Part shown: piece by piece, positions 6,364 to 6,421 of the stretch
Layout of the letters: each line of letters begins with the position of its first letter
How positions within the stretch are numbered: position 1 is the stretch's first letter
Assembly (NCBI GenBank): GCA_033720735.1
Contig: JAWWBX010000254.1
Span: 1-6,421, forward strand
Length of the DNA stretch: 6,421 bases
Direction of reading: 5' to 3'
From: B8-G4 sp033720735
GTDB lineage: Bacteria > Bacteroidota > Bacteroidia > Chitinophagales > Saprospiraceae
The notes under the pieces: generated by a model
The model's input: only the letters and a program-made list of their open reading frames with translations
The model's database searches: none
What the model was told of the DNA's origin: nothing
Made by a program: the position numbers and the translations under genes

Positions 6364-6393
6364 TGAAGATAGGAACAGTTGGGTGAGTGGAAA
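6364..6393 (-). promoter_or_regulatory. Possible Bacteroidota-type promoter of the TPR-CHAT gene
   Basis: On the minus strand TTT (6393-6391) is followed after 19 nt by TATCTTCA (6371-6364), 25 nt upstream of the ATG. This resembles TTTG/TAnnTTTG with the last two -7 bases changed, as in the candidate for the left-edge gene. TTCCTATCTT here resembles TTCCTATTTT in front of the sigma gene (2174-2183), which could mean shared control or simply the housekeeping -7 element. The rest of the sequence to the right edge is C-rich on this strand and shows no gene. Confidence 0.3.
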
Positions 6394-6421
6394 GGGGGGC
6401 GAGGGGATTGTGCGAGGTGGA

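Noticed and set aside
6381..6420. G-rich tract at the right edge, possible G-quadruplex
   Set aside because: The runs do not give four separate G3 tracts with short loops, so the canonical pattern is not met.
1..6421. tRNA, rRNA, insertion sequence or attachment site
   Set aside because: No cloverleaf, rRNA-like stretch, transposase frame, terminal inverted repeat or target duplication was recognised by reading both strands.

Overview
The window reads as chromosomal DNA from a Bacteroidota bacterium, most likely a moderately GC-rich member of the Saprospirales (Lewinella-like). No rRNA or marker gene is present, so this placement is inference. It rests on four things. One secreted protein starts its mature part with the 'Q-S-V-G-I-G' phrase common in Bacteroidota surface proteins. 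The ECF sigma factor has region-4 features (C-R-K-L-L and Y-A-S-K-R-K-x-x-C-K) that I know from Bacteroidota. It is followed by a zinc-motif-less, single-TM, anti-sigma-like gene whose N-terminus has the E-R-Y-L-S-G-x-M-T-E-A-E pattern. Recognisable Shine-Dalgarno sequences are mostly lacking.

Layout from left to right. (1) The 5' part of a minus-strand gene for a secreted protein runs off the left edge (1-289). (2) A minus-strand gene (459-2006) encodes a probable surface lipoprotein with a right-handed parallel beta-helix; a hairpin follows its stop codon. (3) A 192-bp divergent intergenic region (2007-2198) holds an A-tract and a perfect 7+1+7 dyad. (4) A plus-strand two-gene operon encodes an ECF sigma factor (2199-2765) and, 5 nt later, a membrane anti-sigma-like protein (2771-3628). 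(5) A large minus-strand gene (3636-6338) converges on the operon with only 7 nt between stop codons. It encodes an exported TPR-CHAT protein with an intact His/Cys dyad. Its upstream region reaches the right edge.

The most interesting idea is that genes 3-5 form a protease-gated transcription switch. A TPR-CHAT peptidase with a signal peptide would act in the same compartment as the C-terminal domain of the single-pass anti-sigma-like protein, which would hold the ECF sigma factor on the cytoplasmic side. Type III-E CRISPR systems offer a partial precedent: there a TPR-CHAT protease cleaves Csx30, a protein linked to an ECF sigma factor. No CRISPR array or effector is present here, and the topology differs because the protease is exported. 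The beta-helix lipoprotein, divergent from the sigma gene, is a candidate regulon member or surface output. Gene identities are read directly from motifs; the functional link is inference.
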